A stretch of 64,000 nt of DNA from Sanderia malayensis (GCA_013076295.1 RQOL01000729.1:3534001-3598000), one strand, 5' to 3'. Positions 1 through 11,859 are shown, counted from the stretch's first letter. Translations and numbers: made by a program. Notes: generated by a model from the sequence alone, not told the origin.

Positions 1-307
1 GGAAAACTGGAATTGCCATAGAATTCGGAGGCAGAAAATTGAACTACCAACTGGTATTCCTGATCACTTGTTTGCATTTCGAGAAAGCTATGGAGGAAGG
101 AAGTGTGGCACAAATGTGACACCAGATGGGTTGAGAGAAGTTGCTGAAATGTCAGGTGTTTTAAAAGCTCCTCCAGACATTTCAGATCAAAGATTGGAAC
201 AAAAATGCATGCAGATTATTCCAAATCCAGAATTAATTGAGCCTCATAGGCTAAAAGATATGTACTGCTTTCTTAAACAACAATACCTTTCACAAAACAT
301 AACTTAA
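1..307 (+). pseudogene. C-terminal fragment of an integrase-type DDE transposase
   Basis: The frame is open from the window start to a TAA at 305-307, so the 5' part lies outside the window. The first residues read NWNCHRIRRQK, then PTGIPDHLF. This resembles the segment after the catalytic Glu in the transposase at 44-45.8 kb of this window (NWNTHTIRKS...AGRPNSLYHLPE), which suggests a related integrase-core transposase. None of the catalytic residues are inside the window. The next recognisable feature, the inverted repeat of another transposon, starts at 400. Function is inferred only from this local similarity. It could be an independent member of the same broad integrase group. Confidence 0.45.
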
Positions 308-399
308 GTAACAAGTAACTTTAACAATAACAAGTATCAACTTTAACAAATAACTTTCCAGTTTGTAGCTGATATGAAAAATTTATCTGATATGCTAAT

Positions 400-663
400 A
401 GTCCAGGCGGTGAGTGAGGTAGGTATCACCTGAGTGGGTAATTTATGGGACAAGCATATTCTAGTTTTTGACGTAGAATCCGAATCTGGATGTTATTCAT
501 GAAAACGAGGGCGCTTTTTTGAGAAATTGCGTAATATTGCCGCGTTTTGGTCAATATTCTTAACAGGCTGCACAACATGCTGAATTTGCAAACAATTAGT
601 GGAAACGGCTTTCCTGTGACTATAGTAGCTTAAAGGTACAGCTCGTTTCCTAATCTGGATGCT
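400..663. repeat. left terminal inverted repeat of the Academ-like element
   Basis: This matches 5946-6214 in inverted orientation. Shared blocks include the outer AGTCCAGGCGG, the segment with TAATTTATGGGACAAGCATA, and an inner block ending at TAATCTGGATGCT. Divergence between the arms is clearly visible, so the insertion is not very recent. Confidence 0.85.
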
Positions 664-945
664 AAAGTCTCACCAGAGGGTAGCCTTGGTGTCAAACTAT
701 GTGATTAATCAAAACTTAATTCATGAAGTATCAACCAAAATCCATAAATACTTTAGGTACTCACAACAAAACATTCAAAATTGATGTGACAAGCATGCTT
801 CCACTTATTAAATTAACACTTCACTTTCTATGTCATAACAACCCTCCCACTTGATGTTTATAAGATCTAGGCAAGTTGTGTTAGTGTGCTAAAGATGAGA
901 TGTTGGACAGACAATTTTTGTATGCATTTTTGAAAGAGGACCATC

Positions 946-3900
946 ATGAGCAACTTGATTTGTGTCGTACACTACAAGCATCTCAGTGTTTGCAGTGAGC
1001 CTTTGACACCTTTGAATGAAGAAACATTTAAGAAACTTTTGGAAAGCAAAGATGCTCGTTGTATGTTGGGTGCAAGTTATCTTCACAAGGAACAGATTGA
1101 AAGTTTACCGCAATTTTGTGTATCTGGAAGGCTTGGATTTCACAGACAATGCTACCAGAAATTTACGAACGCAATATCGGTTCTCAAAAGAAAATCCACG
1201 ATTACAGAAGTATCTAAAAAACGACAGAGACGCTCTGGCCAATTTTCTAGTGTACTTTTTCCAAATCACTGTATGAAATGTAAGTCTTCAAACAATATAA
1301 CAGTGAAAGGCAAAAAGCAGCAACCAAAGAATCTTACAACTCTTTCGGCATGCGAACAGGTAAAAAAGGCTGCAGCACTTCACCACGATGAGGAGATGCT
1401 TCTTATCGTTACAAATGAAGACTTGATCGCAACAGAATTTAAAATGCATGAGAAATGCCATAGAGATTACACGCGGGTATGTACAAACGAAAAAACGCAA
1501 ACCTCAACTGCAACAAGTAATGACAATGATGAAGACAGTAGTGTGAGACTTCAGCGCTTATTTGAATTTGTGCAGCATCATGTGATAGAGGGAGAGCAAT
1601 CCGTATCAATTAAGTTATTGACAGAAGTGTACGGTCTTGACAAAGAAGATTGCAGGCTGAGGGGGAAGGTGAAGCAGAAGTTAGTGCAAGAGTTTAAGGA
1701 TAAATTGTTGTTTGTGGCAGTTATGAATAACGAAGCACAGATTGTGCTTAGTAAAGATGTTCTTACAAATACAAAAAAGACTAGTTTTCTGGATAGTTAC
1801 CGAAACTTTGTGGTAAAAGAGGCTGCTACTACGATAAGAAATGATGTTATGTCGCTGATTCAATGAGCATCTGATTTGCCATGGTCACCGACTGTCGAAG
1901 CGTTGTTGTCCGAGAAACGTCAGCCACCGGAAAACTTGACAAATTTTCTAACACGTTTGCTACATTCAAGCGCACACAGTGCAGGAGAAGAAGTTAAACG
2001 TCAGGTTGATTCACTTTCTCAGGACATTATTTACAGTATATCTAAAGGTAAATTTCTTACCGGCAAGCATGTTTTACTCGGATGTGGGCTGCACAGTATG
2101 ACAGGATTAAAAAGCCTGTCGACATTTTAGGAAGATTGGGCCATTGCTGCAATTACAATAAGGTTCAAGAAATAGAAACAGCTCAAGCAGAACTGGCAGA
2201 GAGAATGATTTCTTTGCAACACCCCCTGCCTCTTATTCCAGTAGATGCTGCTGGGAAGGCACCAACAATTTTTTGGTGGGACAACTTTGATTGTAAAACG
2301 GAAACAAAGGAAGGCAGCATACATACATGCCATGGGGTAGCTTTTCAAGAGGAGTCTGACCGTTGTACTGAAAGAGACGAGACCTTGGAAGTCCCAGTTT
2401 CAAAGAAGAGAACAGTTTCAGTTGAAGCGCAAGAATTGAAAAGGGTTAAGGTAATACCGCACAAAGAGCCTCTGCCGTTTGATAGCATTCCTACCAATAC
2501 CAACAATGATGAAAGTGCCAGCCAAATACTGCTATGTTGGAAAGTGCTCAGACGTTCTTACTCTGAGGGTACACAGGAAATTGCAAGGTTTGTTGATTGG
2601 GTGGCACCATGTTTTGGCAGAAATAACTCCTAAAGTACGCAAATAACATTTTTGCCTCCTATTCAACATCCAATAACTGAGTACAGTACTGTGCTAGAAT
2701 GCATTACTCAATCACAGAAGTTAGCTTCTGTTTCAAACATGAAATTCACACATATCACTGTCGATGCAGGTGCAGCTGCCAAGTTCTATCACATCATTTG
2801 GAACAATCCGACAGATTTTGAAAATGTTTTGATCCATTTAGGTGACTTCCATGGGATGATGGAATTTTTCTCAGTAATTGGCAAGATTATAAAAGGAAAT
2901 GGACTGGAGGAAATAGTATACCAAACGGGCTTGTGCTCTTCAGGTGGAATCAATGGTGTTTTAACAGGCAAGCATTACAATTGTTCATGGATGGTGCATG
3001 AAAGCGTTGCTGAAGGAGAAGAAAGATTGTTCTGGGACAGTTTCATTGATACCCTACCTAAGGTACTAGAATCGCATCTCAGAAATATCAAGACGGAGGA
3101 AGATTGTAGGAAGATCATCGCTACAAGTTTGTTCCAGAAGTTTGAGGAGCAATATGAAAGAAAGAGACGTGAATGTCTAAGTGGTGATAATGGGAAAACT
3201 GCTCAACTTTGGATGCAATATTCGACTCTTGTTGAAGTGCTACACAAGATGCATTTCGCAATTAACACGAACGATTTTCAGTTGAGACATGATTGCTGGA
3301 AAAAGCTTGTGTCATTGTGCTTTTCAACTAACAAGCAGAATTATGCTCGCTATGGCTCTTATTTTTGCAAGCAATCCGGAAACCTGGAGGAGACGCGTCC
3401 TGGTGCAAGGGAGGAGCTTGAAGACCAAGGAATCTCTGTATGTCGCAATAATGTCAATATCAGACAATCGCTTGATGGAGCAGGAGAGCAAACTTTCATG
3501 AAAAGCTCTAAAGGAAGCGGTAATATAATTATTTAATTTTTCGAAGGTTGTTTTAGCCAATGGGCATCTTACTCTTCAAAAGGCTGTTTGAGAATTACAA
3601 TGAGATTTACAAAAGAGGACAAAAACTATTATGCCCCTGAATAAACTTTTTTCTTTTTCACAGGTGACATCAAGAATTTTGCAACAAAGCACGAAACGTA
3701 CGCAAAATGGGTCCTAAACAGGCCTTTCCAAGCTAAGTTTGTTGATGCTCGGCTCAATCAAGTTAATCTGAATAGCAATGCAAATGATCCAAGAAAGTGT
3801 TTACGCAGTTCAGAAATCAAGAAGTCAGAGAAAAGAGTTGAGAGTATTACAAATGTCCTGAAACACAGCTTCATTAACCCGTTCTGTCCAGAATTAGACA

Positions 3901-5548
3901 ACAATCAATTGTACAATCTTGCATCCGGTTGTGCGTTACCCGAAGATGCTGCCGATAATCTGCTTTCTGTTCAAGAAAAAGGAACCGAGCTGCCGGAAGA
4001 ATTCTGTAGACGATTGGACTGGCAAAGTGCTGTCAATGATTTGTACTTCGATCGAATAAAAAGGGTTAAATGGCAGAGTTTCAGAGACACCCACAAGAAA
4101 GTTAAAGTGTCTGGTAAAAGCAAATCAAAGGAAATTACTGTGCAAAGGGACATTCTTGGTCCCCTAGCTGCAAAATCTACAGAGAAGAACGCTGCTATTG
4201 AAATAGATAAAGCACTTCAGTATCCACTTGCACCAGTCCCTCTGTCTCTGGCAACATGCGATGGAATTAGAAGAAAAACGGCGAAGAGTAAACTGATGGA
4301 TGCAGCATTGCAATCAATTCTTGAAACGGAGGGACAGTCAAATGAGAACCAAGGAAGCCTAAGAGTATACATTCTTGACCTTGCTGCCTATATACGAAGC
4401 ATGGTAAAGGTTGCAAACACATTCTCGGAACTCGCTCTGCAAGTGTTAAATGATATCCCAAAGAATTATAGCATCATATACATCGCATGTGATACCTACA
4501 GGGACAGATCAATCAAGAACAGCGAACAGGGTCTTCGAGGAAACAGTGACAAATTCGTGATTAGAAGTGGAGATGTTCGAGTCCCATCAGATTATAGCAA
4601 GTTCCTGAGAACTGGAGATAATAAAGAGCGATTATTTGCGATAATCGAAGAAGTATGGACTAAAAATGCGGCACAGCTTGGTAAACAAACTGTGTTCTTT
4701 GGTCGAGACAATACATGCGTAAAGATGACATCTCAATGCTCAGTCCTTGTACAGGAGCTTGAAACTGACCACAAAGAAGCAGACACAAAAATTGCGTATA
4801 TGATAAAACACGCATCAGAGAGTAATAATGATCCAATGGTTTGTGTGGTGCGTTCCAGCTCTGGGGACACAGATATTCCAATTATTTTACTCTGCATGGA
4901 CGAATTGCAAAACATCAATATTCTTATAGACAATGGCAGCGGAAGGAACAGAAAGTTGCTACATTTAGATTCATGCAGATTGACCAGGGAGCAGAAATTA
5001 GCATTACTAGGTATGCATGCCTTTACCGGGAATGACTACGTGTCGAGATTCCTGCGCAAAGGAAATCAATTGTGGTGGAATCGAATAAAGAATGACCCAG
5101 AGTACATAGAATTTGGAAATTTGGGAGTAGAAATGCATATTTCGGAGGAAGTTCTGGCAAGATTAGAGAAATTAGTGTGTAAGATGTATGGTGAGAGAGG
5201 TATGGCATATATAAACAGAGCTAGGTCGACCTTTTTTGGAAGAAATTGAAACGAGATAACAAAGTTATGGATCTTTCATTGTTGCCACCATGCAATAGTA
5301 GTCTTCAAAGGCATGCAATACGAGCAAACTTTGTTGCAAGAATGTGGAGAAAGGCCCAAGATTGTAAGATGCATTTGGAAGATCCTTAGCGGCATGGTTG
5401 GCTTAATGATCTCTCTCCTGATTGGATTGACGTACCCTATCCTGAAGATGTGGCCGAGTTATTGATTGGCACCAATGACATGAATGATGAATGCTTTGAA
5501 GCAGAGGAATACAGTTCAAGCTCTGATGCTTCTGACACCGAGGATTAA
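946..5548 (+). pseudogene. zinc-finger + XPG/FEN-like nuclease transposase (degenerate)
   Basis: Starts at ATG 946. The N-terminal part has paired Cys/His motifs (FHRQCYQKF; CMKC; KCHRDYTR). A middle part contains FWWDNFD and LCSSGG...GKHYN. The C-terminal part has HKEADTKIAYM, then SGDTDI, then HAFTGNDY, an acidic-residue order like XPG/FEN1 nucleases (E-A-D, D-x-D, G-x-D). It ends with LPPC and HGW motifs seen in relatives. One intron is supported: donor G|GTAATA at 3520 and acceptor TTTCACAG before 3664, joining in phase 1. Damage includes TGA at 1864, a frameshift near 2110, TAA at 2631, a frameshift near 5235 and a TAG near 5390. Full length would be about 1,450-1,500 residues. It is presumably the transposase of the surrounding element. 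Two more relatives occur at 28.7-31.3 and 36.8-40.6 kb. Confidence 0.75.
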
Positions 5549-5791
5549 CGTCCAAAAGCAGCAAATAAAAACCCTTACCTGTAAATATGTACATAAATAC
5601 ATTCTACTGCAACAAAACTGAGAATAATAGTGCAACAAAACTGAGGAAGATGGTATTCTTGATATTCACATGCAATACGACAGGTATTAAATGCAAAGTT
5701 CCTTAATTTCATATTTTAGATATTAACTTGTAGTTCTTTGACAGGTTGAAAGCGAGGTTGCTCTGAAACACCGAAGTGGCCTTCATTTGCA

Positions 5792-6125
5792 TTAGGAAAC
5801 GAGCTTTACCTCCTAGCTATAGTCACAAGAAAGCCATTTTCACTCGTTGTTTGCAAATTTAGAACTTGCGCAGCATTCTATAAATCTGAGAAAAGCGAGG
5901 CAATGTTACGCAATATCTTAAAAAAGCAGCCTCGTTTTCATGAAAAGCATCCAGATTAGGAAACAAGCTATACCTTCAAGCTACTATAGTCACAGGAAAG
6001 CCGTTTCCACTAATTGTTTGCAAATGCAGCATGTTGCGCAGCCTGTTAAGAATTTTGACCAAAACGAGGCAATATTATGCAATATCTCAAAAAAGCGTAC
6101 TCGTTTTCATGAATAACATCCAGAT
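5792..6125. repeat. two tandem copies of a ~165-bp subterminal block
   Basis: ATTAGGAAAC...AGTCACA(A/G)GAAAGCC...TTGTTTGCAAAT...CGAGGCAAT...CTCGTTTTCATGAA appears at about 5792-5953 and again at 5954-6124. The outer copy belongs to the right TIR; the inner copy is an extra, more diverged one that the left end lacks. Confidence 0.75.
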
Positions 6126-6214
6126 TCGGATTCTACGTCAAAAACTGGTCTAGAATATGCTTGTCCCATAAATTACCCACTCAGGTGATACCTACCTCAC
6201 TCACCGCCTGGACT
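5946..6214. repeat. right terminal inverted repeat of the Academ-like element
   Basis: Inverted match to 400-663, ending CCTCACTCACCGCCTGGACT at 6214. Flanked on the right by GTAAT, comparable with CTAAT before the left repeat. Confidence 0.85.
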
Positions 6215-6238
6215 GTAATATATGCTACATTATGTATT

Positions 6239-7270
6239 TCATGTTAAAGTTTTGAGGTTTAACATAGTGCAAAAGCAATTGCAGGTATGCTCAGCAATAA
6301 AATTTTCAATGCCAATGTAAGTTGTGTTACCAGCGCAAAAGTAAATCTCATCTCCATCTTTCAGTTCAGCAGTTGCAATTTCAGGGTCATAAAGGTTGTA
6401 CTCTGTACCCTGTAGGACCAATAGCATCAACTTTTTATTTGAATGCTCATATGTGAAATGGGAGAGACATTCTGCTTTACAAAAAATCTGTTCATCTTCA
6501 TTACCACTTTGCATTCGAAGGAGACATGTGCCATCATTATTCACATACTTCTTGAAGTCTCCAGGGACAAATTCTTCAATTGCCACAGGGATACCGTTTT
6601 GCACACTATAATATATCTTCTTGTAGTGAAATGTTGTACCAAATTCTCTTGGAAGCCTCTTGCTGAACTGATAAGTCAGATTCCAAGCTACTGTGTGCAA
6701 CTGCACTTGTTTGTGTGTATGGTCTTCAGCACTCATATTCATGGTATTTTCTATTGTATCAATTGTGTCTGCTTTATACTCCTTCAATACTAATTTTGAG
6801 CACCAGATGCAAACTTCTGCCAATCAATTGTGAAGGTTGTGCTTTCCTTCTTCATCCACGATCCAGAACCCAAATCAAATTCCTCCAGCTGCATCTGTTC
6901 TTGCTGTTGTTTAACTGGTTTGATCAACTTGCCAGCATTGAGTAAAGCACGAATTGAGATTGACTCTGGAAACACAAGTTTACTTGCGCCACAATTTTCC
7001 TTTGGCTTTGTGAAAGCAGATGGCAAAGATAAGTCAGAAAAATTTTTATTTGGGCTCTGTAGATCATTGCGGTCATGCTTTTCTTTTCCACCAGAACTTG
7101 ATGTGGTGTTTATTGGCACAAATCGCACAAGATAGACTTTTTTACCCTTTAGCTATTCCATGTTTGTGCAAGATGGGCCACTATCAGAAGCCAGGATGTC
7201 ACATGAATTTGGTAACTCGTGGTAGAACTCCTCGCATGCATCCTTCTGTGTCCATGGGTTCAAATTTCTT
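6239..7270 (-). pseudogene. alpha-kinase domain protein, frameshifted
   Basis: Alpha-kinases (MHCK/eEF2K type) are atypical Ser/Thr kinases with a C-terminal zinc module. Reading down the minus strand from about 7128, a frame containing WQKFASGAQN (N-lobe) ends at a TAG near 6792. The next frame (6823-6239) continues the domain: EEFVPGDFKKYVNNDGTC, then YDPEIAT, then GNTTYIGIENFIAEHTCN followed by CFCTMLNL. These match the family's ATP-site and zinc-binding signature (H, C and C of the terminal module are present). A one-base frameshift within FASGAQN|KLVLKE breaks the ORF. Coding-like sequence in further shifted frames (PWTQKDACEEFYHE) continues to about 7260, so upstream exons or domains may be lost or unrecognised. 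The stop (TGA 6239) is 25 bp from the Academ-like element. Likely a dead host-gene copy. Confidence 0.75.
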
Positions 7271-7985
7271 CATACGACCTGAAGGGGTTGTTGACATTCG
7301 CTGAACAAGAATGTGAGAGGGAACTCCCCGAAAAGGTTTGTTTTGGTCCAAACCCATTCCCTGCTCTCTTCATTCCAATTCGCTTCTCAAAGTTGCGGCA
7401 TGAATCCCTCCCTTTTCCCTTCATTGTATTGGTTTATTTATTTAAGCCTATCCAAGTCTATGAGCACAGAATTTCCACAGAACAAGCCAGTAAGAAACGA
7501 CAACATGTTCAGTGCAAAGACGTGTTTTCAGCAACAAAAATGGCGTGAAAATATACCTCTTCTTGAGCCATGCACCAAAAAGAGGTTGATAGTGCTGGGC
7601 TCTTCAGGGAATAAAAAAATTCTGGAAACAGTTTTGAATTAAAATCAAATTTAAGTAAGCTGAAAACAATTCAAAACATACTTTGTAATCGAAAATTTGT
7701 TTGTTTTAAATTCAAAATTGCGTTTTTTTCAGTTCTTTTTAAAAATGAAATTAAAATGAAATTGATAAGAAAAATTTACATGATAACGATGGGCCACAAT
7801 AGTGGTCAACACAGGCAGCAAAATCAAAATCAGGAAGAAGAGAGAACATATAGTCACCTTTTTTAGATCTTTTTCAATCACTTCTGAACACAACATTTTT
7901 CAACTAAATCACTTTTGGGGTTATGTTTGTTTATGCCTATGTTACATATCTAGATAGTAACCACACTTACTTTTCATGAATGATC
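7271..7985. other. no gene recognised
   Basis: AT-rich sequence with a few short ORFs lacking recognisable motifs. Bases 7640-7780 are a simple A/T-rich stretch. I see no splice-consistent coding signal. Confidence 0.5.
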
Positions 7986-7989
7986 AGTT

Positions 7990-8285
7990 TTTAATCAATT
8001 TCCTCTACAAGATCATCTGGAAGGTTATCCTTTATAGAATCTACCAAGATGTTTCTTATTATTTCACTTTCCCCAGCATCACATGAGTAAATTGGATCAG
8101 GGTTGTTTTGTTTCTCTCACAGTAGTTGTGCAGGACAAAACATGCATAAATAACAATAGGTACTGATTCCAGTTTCAAATCAACTTTTCTTTTCAGAACT
8201 GACCAGCTTGCCTTCAGCCTGCCACATGCACACTCAATAGGATTTCTTGCGGCACCGAGAAGAACATTAAAAATACCTTGCTCAG
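7990..8285 (-). pseudogene. PIF/Harbinger transposase C-terminal fragment
   Basis: On the minus strand from about 8284 the translation includes LLGAARNPIECACGRLKASW followed by ...VLKRKVDL...YACFVLHNYCE. This is the C-terminal end of DDE_Tnp_4/HARBI1-type transposases, where the Glu of the R-x-x-I/V-E-x-x-x-G motif is catalytic and LHN is conserved. A frameshift after CER moves the frame to one reading NPDPIYSCDAGESE...NLPDDLVEEID, then a stop near 8000. The upstream part with the two Asp residues is absent. It is a scrap of a DNA transposon, with no TIRs found near it. Confidence 0.65.
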
Positions 8286-8299
8286 TTTTGACTCACTCA

Positions 8300-8400
8300 G
8301 TTTTGGCGCATGTGCAAGCGAGTATAAGTGGTTATGGGTGAATTTCTGTGGTCTGTGTTCTGTTTCAGTAGAGCTCTGACGTCGACTTTTTATTTGTTGC
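8300..8400. repeat. dispersed repeat shared with 41590-41690
   Basis: GCGCAAGCGAGTA (GTGCAAGCGAGTA here), followed by similar GTG/TGTTCTGTTTCAGT and CTTTTTATTTG blocks, occurs here and at about 41595-41685 in the same orientation. Nature unknown. Confidence 0.45.
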
Positions 8401-8544
8401 TCCGTTCCGTCCACATTATATTATTTTGGGAAAGGAAAACGACCAGAGAAGAAAATTCAACAGCAGAAGAGGCGTGGCTGAATACTGAAGGTGAAACAAA
8501 TAATCTTATAACTGGCTTAATTACTTATTTCATAGCTTAATTTT

Positions 8545-8820
8545 TACTTACCCGAGGCTCGCTTGCTAGGTGTCTTTAGTCCAGGTCATTGAGCCAAGGA
8601 AATCGATGACCGCTCTCGACGCCCAGCTCTGCATCTATGTGCAGCCTGGCCGAGCGTGTGAGTGCATCAGGTCGAGGAGATCGGAAAGGCGAGGGAAAGA
8701 CAGGCGTGTAGCGACAATCGGCCATCGCCTCCAGCAGCCTAGATGGATAGATCGAGAGTGACGTGGGCCGCAGTGTGCTTCGATGCACGCTCGGTCACAC
8801 GCTCAGTGACTACTAGTCGT
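8545..8820 (+). other. probable rDNA external transcribed spacer (5' ETS) fragment
   Basis: This stretch is noticeably more GC-rich than its surroundings and directly precedes the 18S start. The composition changes abruptly near 8545. ETS identity is inferred from position and composition only. Short ORFs across it on both strands are not believed to be coding. Confidence 0.5.
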
Positions 8821-9055
8821 TATCTGGTTGATCCTGCCAGTAGTCATATGCTTGTCTCAAAGATTAAGCCATGCATATCCAAGTATAAGCATTTGTACTG
8901 TGAGACTGCGAATGGCTCATTAAATCAGTTATCGTTTATTTGATTGTACGTGACTACATGGATAACCATGGTAATTCTAGAGCTAATACTTGCGAAAAGT
9001 CCCGACTTCCGGAAGGGATGTATTTATTAGACTAAAAAAAAATACGGGCGCTTCG
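8821..9055 (+). rRNA. 18S rRNA gene, 5' fragment (truncated)
   Basis: Begins with the near-universal eukaryotic SSU start (TATCTGGTTGATCCTGCCAG at 8821) and continues through TAGTCATATGCTTGTCTCAA, TAAATCAGTTATCG, TGGTAATTCTAGAGCTAAT and AAGTCCCGACTTCCGGAAGG. Recognisable similarity ends around 9049-9058, after AATACGGGCG and a run of A's that replaces the usual AAACCAAT. About 235 nt of the usual ~1,800 are present. It is a non-functional rDNA fragment inserted or left in a transposon-rich region. Confidence 0.92.
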
Positions 9056-11030
9056 TTTGTTTTGAGAGAAGAATTTTTTGTCCATCTTAACGAGGTGTGT
9101 GCCAAAATAAGGAATTTATAAAATTTCATTTCAAATTATGACATTTTCTAAAGAGGACAATATCAATATTTGTTTTAGTTTTCAAAATGAAATAACATTA
9201 ATTGTACAGTAAATATCAAATAATGCCAAAAACTTATTAGGAAATATGAACTAATGCCATTCCCATAATGCCTTCTACAATATTTTTATTTTAGCTAATA
9301 ACAGTGCCATAGCAACCTGCTAAATGTTGGCGTGACTTGGAGAAGAAAATGATTTGACATCTCTACTTAATAATATCTGAGCGGCCGCGGAAGCTGAGGT
9401 CAAAGACCACCCGGCATGGGTGTTGTCGTCCCTCCAGCATTTTCCTGCTTTCTGGGTTCTTTTTCGAAAACGCTTCCATTCGTTCCCCTTGGAGTGGAGA
9501 AGCCTAGAAATTATTTGTTTTTGCCAAATTCGATTTCGTTTTTCAGATTTTTACACTTTTCTATCTCGAAAATCCTTCCGCCCTTTGTTTTCGTTTGAAG
9601 TCTGCTTTGTGTGCTGTGTCAGATACCGCCTTGCCCGCTGCTCTCCTCGGCTTTTGTTTTGCGTGCGAGGGGGACATGACCCGAGCTTTGATTCGCACTT
9701 AAGCATTGAGTCGAACAAAACATGTGATCTGCGACCCCCTGACAATTACTGCGTCTGGATGATGTCATGCTTTTTTCAATCTGGAAAATAAATTACGGAA
9801 AAATAGGTTTTGTCAAATCAAATTCCTAAAATGATAAACAAAGACTTAAACCGTGATTTTTAAAAGTTCAAGACAGTCACCTAAATAATTCTTACATTTT
9901 TCAAAGTTTTAAAACATTCTCTTTTAAATGAGAGAGAATTTGCGTGGCTTTGAGTGAAAGAAATTATAATTATTGGCCTTTAATTTCTCCATTTCGATAA
10001 ATTTTCGTAAACATATTTTAACGGACCTCTTCGCAGTTTTTTTTTAATATTATTGTAAAACAATGTGATATAGTTTAAATTATGTTTTCATTTGAAAATG
10101 TATGAAATTTTGAGTATATTTATGCTAAATATATTTGCTATTGAAACCCGTTTGGTAGTCGTACATTGTTATGTAAATTTTCTTGCTCAGGCCTAGGGCC
10201 ACTTCTAGATGCCATTTTTCATCAGGCGTTCCCAAACTTTTGCGAGTGGAGTGTAGCAAACTAATGTCCTTGCCAACTTAACTGCCTTATGGAGGTGGAG
10301 GTTGATAATCAACAGATTACACTGACAGCCCCAGAATAACTGAAATAAAGAATAGGAACATAATTATTGGCTGAATTGTGCATCAAACAATGTAGAAAGA
10401 TATATGAACATTTTCTAGCATGCAAATAGAGTTTTGTTTAAAGAGCGGGTATCCTTTTTCCACAATTGGTGATTTGTTGGGAAATTATGGATTTTGAGGA
10501 GAGCTGATCTTAAATGTAACGCGCCATTTGGATAAAAATAATGACAAGAAAGATATGGTCAAAAATTGTTCCCATAATTTGCGTGCCAACTAAAGTGTGA
10601 CCAAAAATGGTGTGAGCACTTGAGATTTTTTGTCCAAAACTTCAGATGCAACTTTTGATAACATTTGGTTGCTTCTACTCTACTAGAGTAAAGAAACAGT
10701 AGTCCAGAATTGAATCAGATTTTTATCAGGAGACAAAAAACAGTTTTTATGATCAAACCACTAAGAATACTAATGTTCACAAATTCCCAGAAAAAAAAAC
10801 TTGTTTTAAATTTACGAAAAAAGGTCATCTTCAGGGATTTATTTTTTAAAATAAGGCATTTGGGAATTGACACTGCAAAATGCAACCAGGGGTTTTACTG
10901 GGGGACGGGTCACACATGTAATTGATTGAAACACAAATGTCATCAAGCTGGAAACACTTCTGCAACTATGCATAGGAATACTTACATTGTTCTTTTTCCA
11001 AAGCTGATTTGTTCTTCAATAATTTCGGCT
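9056..11030. other. long non-coding stretch
   Basis: No convincing gene. 9380-9780 is somewhat more GC-rich (a GCGGCCGC site at 9381) with short overlapping ORFs and no recognised motif. The rest is AT-rich. A dispersed repeat lies at about 10145-10240. Confidence 0.5.
10143..10242. repeat. dispersed repeat, inverted copy at ~40908-41000
   Basis: GAAACCCGTTTGGTAGT, then TTATGTAAATTTTCTTGCTC, then AGGCCTAGGGCCACTT and AGATGCCATTTTT. The reverse complement of the same blocks occurs at 40908-41000, where it follows a CTA-rich microsatellite. Probably two copies of an uncharacterised MITE or SINE-like repeat. Confidence 0.7.
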
Positions 11031-11137
11031 TCATGGCTTTTGACTCTTTTCTAGGTTTTTAGTTGGCAATCCCACTGCAGTAAGTTGAAGGCCTCTTGTT
11101 CTTCCTCGTTGTTTCATTTTCGGCGGCAGTTTAATTT

Positions 11138-11859
11138 CTAAAAGGGCTATGGGATGAAGAATATTCAAAAGGGTCATTGTATAAAGCCAATAACAAAAGT
11201 CTGATTAAAAATTTTGTGCAGTAAATCTTGAAACTGATGCCATTTTTTAGATTTTCTTTGATTTTGATATTAGATGCTTGGATTTTGGGCCCTCAGTTGC
11301 TGAGATTGGCTTATTTTCAAGGGAGATATTTTAATCCAATTTCATTATTATTTCAATTTTCAAGCTTTACCATCACTGTAAAATAAATTCCAGCCTCGCT
11401 TTGCCATTCATCACTTTCAACTGTCGCCAACGGCCAGGATGTGTTTTGTCTTTCACGTTTGTCAAAGTCATTATTTTCAGCCTAGTTTTAACTATAATTA
11501 TGAGTTTCTAAGGAGCAAAATATCACCACATTTCCATGGTTGTGCGGGTAGTTATTGCAAAACAGAAACATACTACATCTGCAATTAAATGCTAATCCTG
11601 AAAATGTTTGAGATTCATAAATATGAAGTTTTGCATTAGAAGGTCTACTTTTCTACCCTAACTTGATGTCATAAAGTAAAAATTTGGAAACGATATTTCA
11701 AAGGAAAAATGGTATGAAATGAAAAAATTATCGAAAGATATGTTCTTATTCGATAGCAAAAAATTATTGTTCTTTTTGGGGCAGGTATTTTCAGAGAAAT
11801 TAATACTCACAAATAGACGGTTGTATGGTGAAAAGCAATAATCAAAAGAACAGACGCAC
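11138..11859 (-). other. last intron of the MULE/ZSWIM gene
   Basis: Donor AAG|GTGCGT (minus, at 11860/11859) and acceptor CCCTTTTAG before 11137 join GGACAGAAAG to AAATTAAACTGCC, reading on in frame as QK|EIKLPPKMK. AT-rich, no other feature seen. Confidence 0.6.

Larger units (their letters stand above)
400..6214 (+). mobile_element. 5.8-kb Academ-like DNA transposon with long TIRs
   Basis: The ends are inverted copies of each other: AGTCCAGGCGGTGAGTGAGG at 400 and its complement finishing at 6214, with similarity over about 264-269 bp. The flanking five bases are CTAAT on the left and GTAAT on the right, a plausible 5-bp target duplication with one mismatch. Between the repeats lies one plus-strand gene (946-5548) for a zinc-finger and XPG/FEN-like nuclease protein. 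Academ transposons are remembered as encoding an XPG-type nuclease with cysteine-rich zinc fingers, which is why I use that name. The assignment was not tested by search. The element sits between a transposase fragment on the left and an alpha-kinase pseudogene on the right, only 25 bp from the latter's stop. Confidence 0.75.

Noticed and set aside
395..6219. Perfect target-site duplication for the Academ-like element
   Set aside because: Only 4 of 5 flanking bases agree (CTAAT/GTAAT); reported as likely, not certain.
8821..9055. Species or phylum identification from the 18S piece
   Set aside because: The 5' 235 nt are too conserved, and memory of individual variants is not reliable enough without a search.
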